Positions 43,868 through 52,700 of a stretch of DNA of 64,000 nt are shown here, piece after piece. The position numbers and the translations under genes were made by a program. Source of the stretch: Ancylothrix sp. D3o (GTDB lineage: Bacteria; Cyanobacteriota; Cyanobacteriia; Cyanobacteriales; Oscillatoriaceae); the NCBI RefSeq assembly GCF_025370775.1, contig NZ_JAMXEX010000001.1, positions 496,001-560,000 on the forward strand. Reading direction: 5' to 3'. How positions within the stretch are numbered: position 1 is the first letter of the stretch; every line of letters starts with the position of its first letter. A model generated the notes under the pieces. It did not search any database. It saw nothing but the letters and a program-made list of their open reading frames with translations, and had not been told where the DNA came from.

Positions 43868-45049
43868 ATGAATCACCGGCAACATTTCCCAGCATTAACA
43901 AACAAAGCTTATTTTAATTATGGCGGCCAAGGGCCACTTTCAAAACAAGCCCTAGAAGCTATTGTGACATCATATAAGCAAATCGAACTGCGAGGGCCGT
44001 TTTCGGCAGAAGCAAATGCTTGGATGACAAAAGAAGCCGAGGAAACGCGCTGCATGATTGGGGGGGAGTTGGGGGTACCCGCATCAAGTATTACGCTCAC
44101 AGAAGACGTGACAGTGGGGTGTAATATTGCCTTGTGGGGCATTGATTGGCGTCCGGGGGATCATTTGTTGCTCACAGACTGCGAACATCAAGGCGTTATC
44201 GCAGCGGTGCGGGAATTGCAACGCAGGTATGATATTGAGGTATCAACTTGTCCGTTGAAAGCCACTTTAAATGAAGGCTCGCCCCTGGATGTAATTGCTC
44301 AATATTTACGCTCAAATACTCGTTTGGTGGTGATTAGTCATATTTTATGGAACACCGGCCAAGTTTTACCTCTCGAAGAAATTATCCAGTTATGTCGCAG
44401 TCATTCTACATGGGGTCAGCCGGTAAGAATTTTGGTGGATGCGGCACAATCTGTGGGAGTTTTACCTTTAAATTTAGCACAATTAGAACCGGATTTTTAT
44501 GCGTTTACCGGCCATAAATGGTGGTGTGGGCCGGCTGGTTTAGGCGGTTTATATGTTCATCCAGCAATTTTAGAAAGTGTCCGTCCTACTTTTATCGGCT
44601 GGCGTTCCGTTAAAGTTAATTCTCAAGGCGAACCGGTGGAGTTTAAATCAGATGGCCGCCGATTTGAAATTGCTTCGTCTTCTACTACATTATATGCCGG
44701 TTTACGAACTGCAATTGCTTTGCATCACGAATGGGGAACCACTGAGAAACGTTATCAGCGTATTCGGGAGTTAAGTAAGATTCTTTGGGAAAAATTAAAT
44801 AATTTGGCAGGAGTTTCTTGTCTAAAAAAATCTCCCCCCGATGCCGGTTTAGTTTCTTTCCAATTGCATGAAACCCAGATAGAATCTGGCAGAACTCACG
44901 ACGATTTAGTTAATTATTTAGAAGAGAGAAATATTATGGTAAGAACCTTATTAAATCCTGATTGTGTGCGGGCTTGTGTGCATTATTTTACCCTCGAATC
45001 GGAAATTGATCAATTAATAGAGGCGATTTTAGATTTTCAGGCAAAGTAG
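43868..45049 (+). CDS. Class-V aminotransferase-fold L-cysteine/cystine lyase
   Basis: PLP enzyme that releases sulfur from cysteine or cystine, a possible persulfide donor for iron-sulfur assembly. 393 residues from the ATG at 43868 (an in-frame TTG-type start 51 bases upstream lies in a repeat-like stretch). Seen: YFNYGGQGPLSKQALEAI near residue 14, the PLP region EDVTVGCNIALWG near 80, VVISHILWNTGQVLPL near 158, VDAAQSVGVLPL near 196, and the PLP lysine in FTGHKWWCGPAGLGGLYV near 216-233. The GHKWWCGP form fits the C-DES-like cyanobacterial group better than IscS or SufS; no iscU or suf genes lie nearby. Confidence 0.88.
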   Translation: MNHRQHFPALTNKAYFNYGGQGPLSKQALEAIVTSYKQIELRGPFSAEANAWMTKEAEETRCMIGGELGVPASSITLTEDVTVGCNIALWGIDWRPGDHLLLTDCEHQGVIAAVRELQRRYDIEVSTCPLKATLNEGSPLDVIAQYLRSNTRLVVISHILWNTGQVLPLEEIIQLCRSHSTWGQPVRILVDAAQSVGVLPLNLAQLEPDFYAFTGHKWWCGPAGLGGLYVHPAILESVRPTFIGWRSVKVNSQGEPVEFKSDGRRFEIASSSTTLYAGLRTAIALHHEWGTTEKRYQRIRELSKILWEKLNNLAGVSCLKKSPPDAGLVSFQLHETQIESGRTHDDLVNYLEERNIMVRTLLNPDCVRACVHYFTLESEIDQLIEAILDFQAK

Positions 45050-45105
45050 GCAATATTAAAAGCCTAGAGACTATATCCAACCTCCTAAACACTTCTTACA
45101 AAAAT

Positions 45106-46176
45106 ATGTCAAAAGCTCTTTATATTGCCATCACAAATCACGGTTTCGGCCATGCAGTTCGGGCGGCATCTGTAGCAGCGCAAGTGAAAAAAATTAACCC
45201 AGAAATTCCCATAATTTTCGTAACAACTGCACCACGTTGGTTATTGGAATCTTATGTTTCTGGTGATTTTATTGTTCGTCCTCGCGCCTTTGATGTGGGG
45301 GTTGTTCAAAGTGATAGTTTGAGTATGGATCTACCGGCCACGTTAGAAAAACTCAAAGAAATTCGCAAAAAGCAACATTCTTTAATTGCTTCTGAAGTTA
45401 ATTTTATTAAGCTAAATAAGGTAGGTTTAATTTTAGCAGATATTCCTCCTTTAGCTGCACCAATTGCCAAAGCTGCGGGAATTCCTTGTTGGATGATGAG
45501 TAATTTTGGCTGGGATTTTATTTACCGGCCTTGGGGGGGTGAGTTTACAGAAATGGCTGATTGGATCAAAGAATGTTTCAGTCAATGTGATGTCTTATTC
45601 CGCTTGCCTTTGCATGAAGAAATGGGGGCTTTTCCTGATATAAGAGAGGCCGGTTTAACAGGAGGAACTCCTCAATTTAGTGATGAACAAATCCGGCAAA
45701 ATTGGGGAATTACGGCACCGGCAGAAAAAACTATTCTACTTTCCTTTGGAGGCTTAGGATTAGCAGAAATTCCCTATCATAATTTGGCACATTTTTCTGA
45801 TTGGCAGTTTATTACATTTGATAAACAAGCGCCTGACTTGCCAAACTTAATTAAAGTCCAAGATAAAACCTTGAGGCCGGTGGATTTTATGCAGATATCC
45901 GGGCGAGTAATTTCTAAACCCGGATATAGCACATTTGCGGAAGCTTTGCGCTTAGATACACCCCTCATTTCTTTAACGCGAGAAGGCTTTGCCGAGTCAC
46001 CTTTATTATTAGAAGGCTTGCAAAACTATGGGCAACATCAAATCATTTCCCCAGCCGAATTTTTTGAGGGAAATTGGGAATTTCTTCACCAGCCGGTTAA
46101 CTCCCCCCGCCTCTCAGAAAAACTCGATAAAAATGGCACTGAAACTATCGCCCAAGCAATCGTTAACTATCTGTAA
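45106..46176 (+). CDS. Family-28-like glycosyltransferase
   Basis: 356 residues with two Rossmann-like halves (GT-B). The N-terminus YIAITNHGFGHAVRAASVAAQVKK is the acceptor-side loop seen in MurG-like enzymes and in the N-terminal domain of arabinokinase-like proteins. DIPPLAAPIAKAAGIPCWMMSNFGWDFIY near 115-143 and ILLSFGGLGL near 209 follow. The nucleotide-sugar region ISGRVISKPGYSTFAEALRLDTPLISLTREGF near 264-295 fits UDP-sugar binding. Acceptor unknown. It starts 56 bases after the lyase on the same strand. Confidence 0.82.
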   Translation: MSKALYIAITNHGFGHAVRAASVAAQVKKINPEIPIIFVTTAPRWLLESYVSGDFIVRPRAFDVGVVQSDSLSMDLPATLEKLKEIRKKQHSLIASEVNFIKLNKVGLILADIPPLAAPIAKAAGIPCWMMSNFGWDFIYRPWGGEFTEMADWIKECFSQCDVLFRLPLHEEMGAFPDIREAGLTGGTPQFSDEQIRQNWGITAPAEKTILLSFGGLGLAEIPYHNLAHFSDWQFITFDKQAPDLPNLIKVQDKTLRPVDFMQISGRVISKPGYSTFAEALRLDTPLISLTREGFAESPLLLEGLQNYGQHQIISPAEFFEGNWEFLHQPVNSPRLSEKLDKNGTETIAQAIVNYL

Positions 46177-46208
46177 AACCCTCCTAAAATCCCCATAAAT
46201 ATCAGTGT

Positions 46209-46246
46209 TAATCTGCGTTTATCGGCTATAGGATGCGGTTAAAATT
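46209..46246. repeat. Degenerate TCTGCG repeat
   Basis: AATCTGCGTTTATCGGCTAT then AGGATGCGGTTAAAA. It shares the GCTATAGGATGCGGTT end with the element at 10485-10518. Lies between convergent genes. Confidence 0.6.
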
Positions 46247-46290
46247 AAACCTCAGACGCAAGCAGATAAATGCCAGTTTTTTCCATCCAG

Positions 46291-47523
46291 CTATAGGGGA
46301 AGTTCAATAATAAAAGTAGCCCCCGCACCAACTTCACTTTCACAACTTAACCTACCCCCATGCTTTTCCACTACTATTTGTCGGCTGATATGTAAACCTA
46401 AACCTGTGCCGGTGCCCACCGGCTTTGTGGTATATAAATACTCAAAAATCTTGTGTTTTACAGCCTCCGACATACCAGGGCCATTATCAGAAATACGAAT
46501 TGCTACACTATTATTAGCTGGCATAACTTCCGTACTAATTCTAATTGTGGGGATAACTTTTTCAAAATCCAAATTCCCCATATCAAAAGCATCTATAGCA
46601 TTAGCTATGATATTCATAAACACCTGGTTAAGCTGGCCGGCAAAACACATCACTAAAGGCAAATCGCCATATTCTTTAATAATTTCAACAGTAGGCCGGC
46701 CATCTTTTCCTTTGAGTCGGTATTTTAAAATCAGTAGCGTACTTTCGATACCATCGTGAAGGTTAAACGCCACCTTATGATCCGCATCCGAACGAGAAAA
46801 CGTCCGCAGAGACGTACTCAAAAAACATATTCTGTCTGTGCCCTCTCGCATCGAAGAAATCAAAAGCGGCATATCATTGATTAAATCATCCAAAGCAATC
46901 TCTGTAATTTTTTTCCTAATTTCTTCTGTCGGTTCAGGATAGTAGGTTTGATACAGTTCCAGTAACTCAATTAACTCTTGCAAATATTCTTCGGCAATGC
47001 CAATATTGCCCGTAATATATCCCACCGGGTTATTAATTTCGTGCGCCACACCGGCCACCAACTGACCCAAAGCCGACATTTTTTCACTTTGAATAAGTTG
47101 TGTCTGCGCCGCCCTTAACTTTTGCTGATTTTCGCGGATTTCTTGAACTTGTTTTAACGCCCGACTAATCGTAATTTCTAAATCCTGAAAATCAATCGGT
47201 TTATTGAGAAAATCAAACGCCCCCCGGTTCATAGCTGTTCTAATATTTCTCATATCTCCATAGGCAGATAACACAACAGTTTTAATTGTTGAGTCAAAAA
47301 TTCCAATTTTTTCTAACAGCGTTAACCCATCCATTTCTGGCATATTAATATCAGTAATTACCAAATCCACCGGCCCTTCCACTTGTAACTTATCCAGGGC
47401 ATCTAGCCCATTTGCTGCAAACAATAACTCCATTTCTTTAGCGCGAATTTGTTTACGAAAATGCCGGCGAATCAACGCTTCAAAAGGTAATTCATCATCA
47501 ACCAATAAAATTTTCGGGATCAT
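46291..47523 (-). CDS. Response-regulator/histidine-kinase hybrid (REC-HisKA-HATPase)
   Basis: Cytoplasmic two-component protein of 410 residues. Residues 3-120 are a receiver with phospho-acceptor Asp58 (VITDINMPEMDG), Ser/Thr switch in VVLSAYGD near 87, and Lys108 (FLNKPID). A coiled linker follows. HisKA has His161 in GVAHEINNPVGYI. The ATPase carries the N-box NIIANAIDAF near 305, G1 ISDNGPGMSEAV near 347, and G2 GTGTGLGLHISRQIV near 376. A receiver placed in front of a kinase lets phosphate from another kinase switch this one. It starts 35 bases after the CHASE2 kinase stop, so the partner is probably that kinase. Confidence 0.92.
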   Translation of the reverse strand: MIPKILLVDDELPFEALIRRHFRKQIRAKEMELLFAANGLDALDKLQVEGPVDLVITDINMPEMDGLTLLEKIGIFDSTIKTVVLSAYGDMRNIRTAMNRGAFDFLNKPIDFQDLEITISRALKQVQEIRENQQKLRAAQTQLIQSEKMSALGQLVAGVAHEINNPVGYITGNIGIAEEYLQELIELLELYQTYYPEPTEEIRKKITEIALDDLINDMPLLISSMREGTDRICFLSTSLRTFSRSDADHKVAFNLHDGIESTLLILKYRLKGKDGRPTVEIIKEYGDLPLVMCFAGQLNQVFMNIIANAIDAFDMGNLDFEKVIPTIRISTEVMPANNSVAIRISDNGPGMSEAVKHKIFEYLYTTKPVGTGTGLGLHISRQIVVEKHGGRLSCESEVGAGATFIIELPL

Positions 47524-47558
47524 TTAGCTTTACTCCTTAATATTTACTTTGCGCCCAC

Positions 47559-49718
47559 TTAGTTCTCTCCCCACTTTTTGGGTAATAGAATTATAAACTC
47601 TGTGTGGGAATCAAGCACGCTCTCTACCTTAATTTCTCCCTGATGCTGTCCCACAATAATTTCATAGGTTAAAGATAACCCCAAACCCGTCCCCTCGCCT
47701 GGGGGTTTAGTAGTAAAAAACGGATTAAAAATTTTCTCAAGATTTTCTGGGGCAATACCTTGGCCATTATCCCTAATTATCAGTTTAACCGCATCCTTTA
47801 AACTCATAGTAGTGATCAAAATTTCCGGCTTAAATTCCTCCTTTTTTGCCTTGTGCTTTGCATAAACCGCATCACAGGAATTACTAATAATATTTACCAC
47901 CGCCCGACTAATTTCTTGGGGTACTATCTCTATCTCTTCTACCTCCTCATCAAATTTTTTTTCCATAGCAATTTCAAAATTATTTCGTTTGGCCTTAAAA
48001 CTGTGATAAGCTAGTTGAATTGACTCACTTAACAAAGTCTTAAAATTGATTTTCTCTCGCTTACCGCTTTCTTTTTGAGCGTGCATCATCATACTCAAAA
48101 TAATCCCTTCAATTCTTTGACCTTGTTTTTCAATTTCAACAATACTATCCTTAAGTTCGCTAAAAATCTCATCAATATACTCTACAGATTCGGCCTCTAA
48201 CTGTTGCGATTGATTGTCAATTTCCTCTTTTAACTCTTGCGTCAAATCCACAGAAATAGTTGCAAAATTCTTAACAAAATTCAGAGGATTTCTAATTTCG
48301 TGAGCAATTCCCGCCGTCAAAGTACCTAAAAAAGCTAACTTTTCTTGGGCAATCATTTGCTTTTGTGCTGCCTTAAGTTCCTGCAAAGTTTGGTCTAGTT
48401 GCTGATTTTTATACTTTAATTCTTTGGTGCGTTCCTCTACTTTTACTTCCAAAGTCCGCGAATATTCTTCAATTTGCCGGTAAGAACTTTTAAGATTTTC
48501 CCAAAGAGTATAACTCATAATCACCACCGTAGACGCCACCAAAGTCATTAACGGCGGAATCACCGGCACCCACCAAGCATTTAAAAACGCCACATAAACG
48601 ATCCCAACTAAAACCCCACCATAAAGCAAAATACTGCCGGTGGTTCGAGAAAACGAAATTTTCGCCAACCCTTCCTTACGTCGCCAATGACAAGTTAAAG
48701 TCGCCCCCACAAACGACCAAGACAAAATCCAAACCCACTCCCAAGGTTCACTCATTGTTCGCAACAATGGACGCCCATTTAAAGCCCCTTGAATAATTTG
48801 GCTAATAATATTCGCATGAACTTCTACCCCCGCCATTGGTTCAGGAATTGTCACCAAATTACTACTATAAGGAGTCAGCAAATAATCCTTCAAACTTTTC
48901 GCCGTTGAACCAATCAAAACAATTTTATCTCGCATTAAATCCGGCGAAATTTTATTATCCAAAACCTGACTCAACGAAACACTTTTAAACGTTCCTTTTG
49001 GCCCCCGATAATTCAACAAAACTTGATAGCCCTGATCCGCAGCCCCCACATAACCGCCATCATTGCTAGAAAACGGCGCAAACATTGCCTTACCCAATTT
49101 AATATGAACATTATCAGGCATCATTGTCGGTTGGATGCCCTCTTTTTCCAAATAAATTAAAGACAACTTAAACCCCAAACTATAAATCATCTTCTTATCA
49201 AGATCACTTAAATACAAAAACCCCCGGCGAATTTTTCCATCCACATCCCAAGGAAAATCATTCGCACTACTCCTCCCCAAACGAGCCAAAATCGGCGAAG
49301 GTGCTACACTTTCATCCTGGCCATTTCCCACTACTTTTTGAATCCCAATTAATTGCGGTGTAGTTTCAAACAGCTTTTTTAATTTTGCATGACCAGGTTC
49401 CACCGGCAAATCTCGGTAAATATCCAGCCCAATAGCCCTCGGCTTTTGCTTCTTTATCTTTTCCAACAAATCCGCTAAAATTTGATCAGGAACCGGCCAC
49501 TTTTTTAACCGCTCCAAATCTGACTCCTCCACCCCAACAATCACAATTCTCTCATCAGGTTTTTCTTGAGGACGTACCCGAAAAAACTGATCCAGAGCCG
49601 ACAATTCCAATAGCTGCAACAAACCAATTGCCCGCAGCAAAATCACGCAAGACGCCACTCCAGGTGCAATCATTAACACCCCCCGCCATTCCCAAATTTT
49701 GCGCCGTTTATTATTCAT
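47559..49718 (-). CDS. CHASE2-domain sensor histidine kinase
   Basis: Membrane sensor kinase of 719 residues from the ATG at 49718. The in-frame ATG at 49754 sits in a heptamer repeat and lacks a ribosome site; AAAGGA precedes the chosen one. One helix at about 13-32, then the extracytoplasmic CHASE2 domain at about 45-320 ([66 protein letters not shown]), then three helices near 325-405. Coiled coil, then HisKA with His473 in [14 protein letters not shown]-box [11 protein letters not shown], and G1/G2 boxes [20 protein letters not shown] and [14 protein letters not shown]. The gene lies in one operon with the CHAT protein upstream and the REC-kinase downstream. Confidence 0.93.
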   Translation of the reverse strand: MNNKRRKIWEWRGVLMIAPGVASCVILLRAIGLLQLLELSALDQFFRVRPQEKPDERIVIVGVEESDLERLKKWPVPDQILADLLEKIKKQKPRAIGLDIYRDLPVEPGHAKLKKLFETTPQLIGIQKVVGNGQDESVAPSPILARLGRSSANDFPWDVDGKIRRGFLYLSDLDKKMIYSLGFKLSLIYLEKEGIQPTMMPDNVHIKLGKAMFAPFSSNDGGYVGAADQGYQVLLNYRGPKGTFKSVSLSQVLDNKISPDLMRDKIVLIGSTAKSLKDYLLTPYSSNLVTIPEPMAGVEVHANIISQIIQGALNGRPLLRTMSEPWEWVWILSWSFVGATLTCHWRRKEGLAKISFSRTTGSILLYGGVLVGIVYVAFLNAWWVPVIPPLMTLVASTVVIMSYTLWENLKSSYRQIEEYSRTLEVKVEERTKELKYKNQQLDQTLQELKAAQKQMIAQEKLAFLGTLTAGIAHEIRNPLNFVKNFATISVDLTQELKEEIDNQSQQLEAESVEYIDEIFSELKDSIVEIEKQGQRIEGIILSMMMHAQKESGKREKINFKTLLSESIQLAYHSFKAKRNNFEIAMEKKFDEEVEEIEIVPQEISRAVVNIISNSCDAVYAKHKAKKEEFKPEILITTMSLKDAVKLIIRDNGQGIAPENLEKIFNPFFTTKPPGEGTGLGLSLTYEIIVGQHQGEIKVESVLDSHTEFIILLPKKWGEN

Positions 49719-49737
49719 TAGCCTTTCGTCCTTTATT

Positions 49738-49760
49738 GTCATATCATTTGTCATTTGTTA
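49738..49760. repeat. Heptamer repeat in front of the CHASE2 kinase
   Basis: TGTCATATCATTTGTCATTT then GTT, with related TGACCAATGACCAATGA copies to 49790. Same family as at 3679. Confidence 0.7.
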
Positions 49761-49796
49761 TCACTCTTTTGACCAATGACCAATGATAAATCCCCC

Positions 49797-52700
49797 TTAC
49801 CAAGGACTACCAATCATCGTAAAACCGGCCCAATAATAAGGATGCTTCAAATCACGATTTCCTAACGCCTCCAACTCCGTTGGCAAAGGCACCTTGCCAA
49901 ACGTCCCCACCAAAAAACCATCATCCAAAACCACATCCCCCCGCAGCATAGCAATTTGCGCTTGCCGTAACGCTTCCGCCTTCACAGGAGCCAACTGCAA
50001 ATTCTTATAAAACTCCGCCATCAACCCCAGCGTCCCCGCATCATTGGCATACCATAAAGAAGCCACCGCCGTCTTTACCCCCGCCTGCACCGCCAATCCC
50101 GCAAAACCAAACTCCGCCTGCCTGTCACCTATGGCCGTCCGGCAAGCAGACAAAACCAACAACTCCACCGGCGGATCATTCCACTTCAACTGTCCCATTA
50201 AATTGAGAGTTAACCTCTTATCCCACATTTGAATATAAGAATTTTCCAACTGTCCGGGCTGAAACTCACCATGAGTCGCAATATGAATAATCCCAAAAGG
50301 CCGGTTTTGCCGTTCCTCCTGCAAAGTTTGCAAAGTAAACGACTGATTTAAAAACGCCTCACCCTTCCACAACTGCTGAGTAATAGTTTGCAACTCCACC
50401 GGCACCCCAGGCAAAGCCGGCTGATCCGAAAACTCCGACATCCCCATCGCCAACAAAGGCACATTCTTTATATTTGCATACCGAACATCCGTCAAATTCA
50501 AACTTGGAACCAAACTCAAACTATATTTCTCTACCAAAAACTGCTTCCCATCATACAACGCCGCTATCGGCAAAGACCGCAGCCCCCCATCCATACTAAA
50601 CATCAAACTTTGCACACCTAACCTTTCTAAATCCGGCAGCAACGGGGCAATCATCCACTCATAAAGTTGCTGCGAAGCCGCTGCATAACTATTCGTGCGA
50701 CGCTTCACCGGATTGCCTATTTCTTGCTGGAACTCTTGAACCTTTGCCATCAACGTCGCTCTATTTGCCTGCGGAATAGTCTTATAAATCGGCTCACCCG
50801 CCATCGGCACCAACAACAAATCAAGCTGACTATCCCGCGCAAAAATATACACAATTGCCGACTGAATACCCGTCTGCTGGCTACGACTTCTCAAAGTTTC
50901 TTGAATTCCCGCAAAAGACAAATTAGAAACAGCCAATTTCTGCCCCAAATAGTCCTCAAACTCCTCACTATAAAACTGCTCGGTTAACCGCACCGCCTCC
51001 ATCACATTGCCTTGTCTCAGCAAATCTTCAATTTCATTGCGAGTCACCAATCGTATTGGCAAAAACTGCTGATTAAACGCAGTCGGCCCCGAAATTTCGT
51101 TTTCACGTTCACTCCTCGATAGTCTAGCGTCCCCGTTCGGGCTAGACTGAGCCGAATTTTGGCCCTTTTCTTGAACCAAAAACGAATTCGCAGCATTTAC
51201 AGCCTCTTGAGGCATCGGCACATTTTCCCTACCGCCACCCTCAACACTATTGCCCTGCGAAACTCCCCCACCCTCAAGAGGTCTCCCCACACTTCCCCCC
51301 CCTACAACCGCATTATTACCTTGAGGGGAGGGTACTGGTAAAGCAGTCGCTGGTGGCTGGGGTGCTGCATTGGTGACAGGCAAACTGGGGGCAGTAACCC
51401 CTTGCTGCGGGGGAGCCTCAGCAAAAGTCGGCGTTTCCCCAGTCACCGGCGAAGGATTTGGCGTTCCCCCAGTCACCGGCGAAGGATTTGGCGTTCCCCC
51501 AGTCCCAGGAGACGGATTTGGCGTTCCCCCAGTCCCAGGCGAAGGATTTGGCGTTTCAGGCGGCACCGGCGAAGGATTTGGCGTTTCAGGTGGCACCGGC
51601 GAAGGATTTGGCGTTTCAGGTGGCACCGGCGAAGGATCTGGCGTTTCAGGCGGCACCGGCGAAGGATTTGGCGTTTCAGGCGGCACCGGCGAAGGATTTG
51701 GCGTTTCAGGTGGCACCGGCGAGGGATTTGGCGTTTCAGGCGGCACCGGCGAGGGCTCTGGAGGTTCTACCGTCGGGTCAGTTGCCGTCGAAGTCGTAAA
51801 ATTATTCCCCAGATCCGCTAACTGACCACTAATCGTCGCCCCGTTGTAATAAACAAAACTATCATTAGCCGTCCCTCCCGTTAAGTTGGGAATATTAGTC
51901 CAAGTTAAACCCAAAGGATAACCGCTAATACTGCCACTGTTATTGCCGATAATATCCCAAGTGGTATTGCGGTTTGGCCCCACCAAAGTTGTCGCCCCGT
52001 TAATATTCACCGGCACCCCAAAAGCCGCAAAATCGCCCAGATATATTGTGCCTGTACCGTCATCGCGTCCAATATTCAGCCGCGTAAAACCTGTAATTGC
52101 AGGTAATTCTGCCGTATTTAAATCTAAACTTGTCGTGCTCTCGGTATTGGTACCAATATCAATATTTCGTCCTGGTGTGGCCGGTCTGATCGTTATATTG
52201 CCGGTGCCTATAATCGAACCAGCCCCGGCATTTAAACCAATATTATCTCCCGTTAACGTCATATCCTCCGCTATCGTTGTGCCGTTAAGATTGACGCTGC
52301 CGGTGCCGGCATTAATATCAATCGTCCCCCCATCGACACCCAAAGCGTTGATATCTTGAGTATTAATATCCCGTCCGCCACTTCGCAGGGTAATCGTGCC
52401 GGCAGTCCCGGCAAATGAACTGACATCTAGGGTACCGCTGGTGTTAAGTGCGCCTTGGCTGCCATTAACGATCAAAGTAATATCGCCGCCGTTGCCGGCA
52501 CCCCCTGAAGTGGTAGTGATGGTGTTGGTGTTGATACCGCCGCTGTTAGTGGTAAAAGTAACATTACCACCGTTGCCGGTTGCTGAACTCGCGTTGATAG
52601 TACCAGGGATGTTATTAATATTGCCAACGCCACCGGCACTCACGGTAATAGGGCCGGCATCCCCACTGCCTTCGACCGCTGTAATTAAGTTTCTCAGGTT

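Noticed and set aside
51370-51825. Three overlapping repetitive frames on the plus strand (Gly/Val-, Arg-rich and Ala-rich)
   Set aside because: Antisense products of the 30-base repeat in the CHAT gene; repeats keep all frames open.
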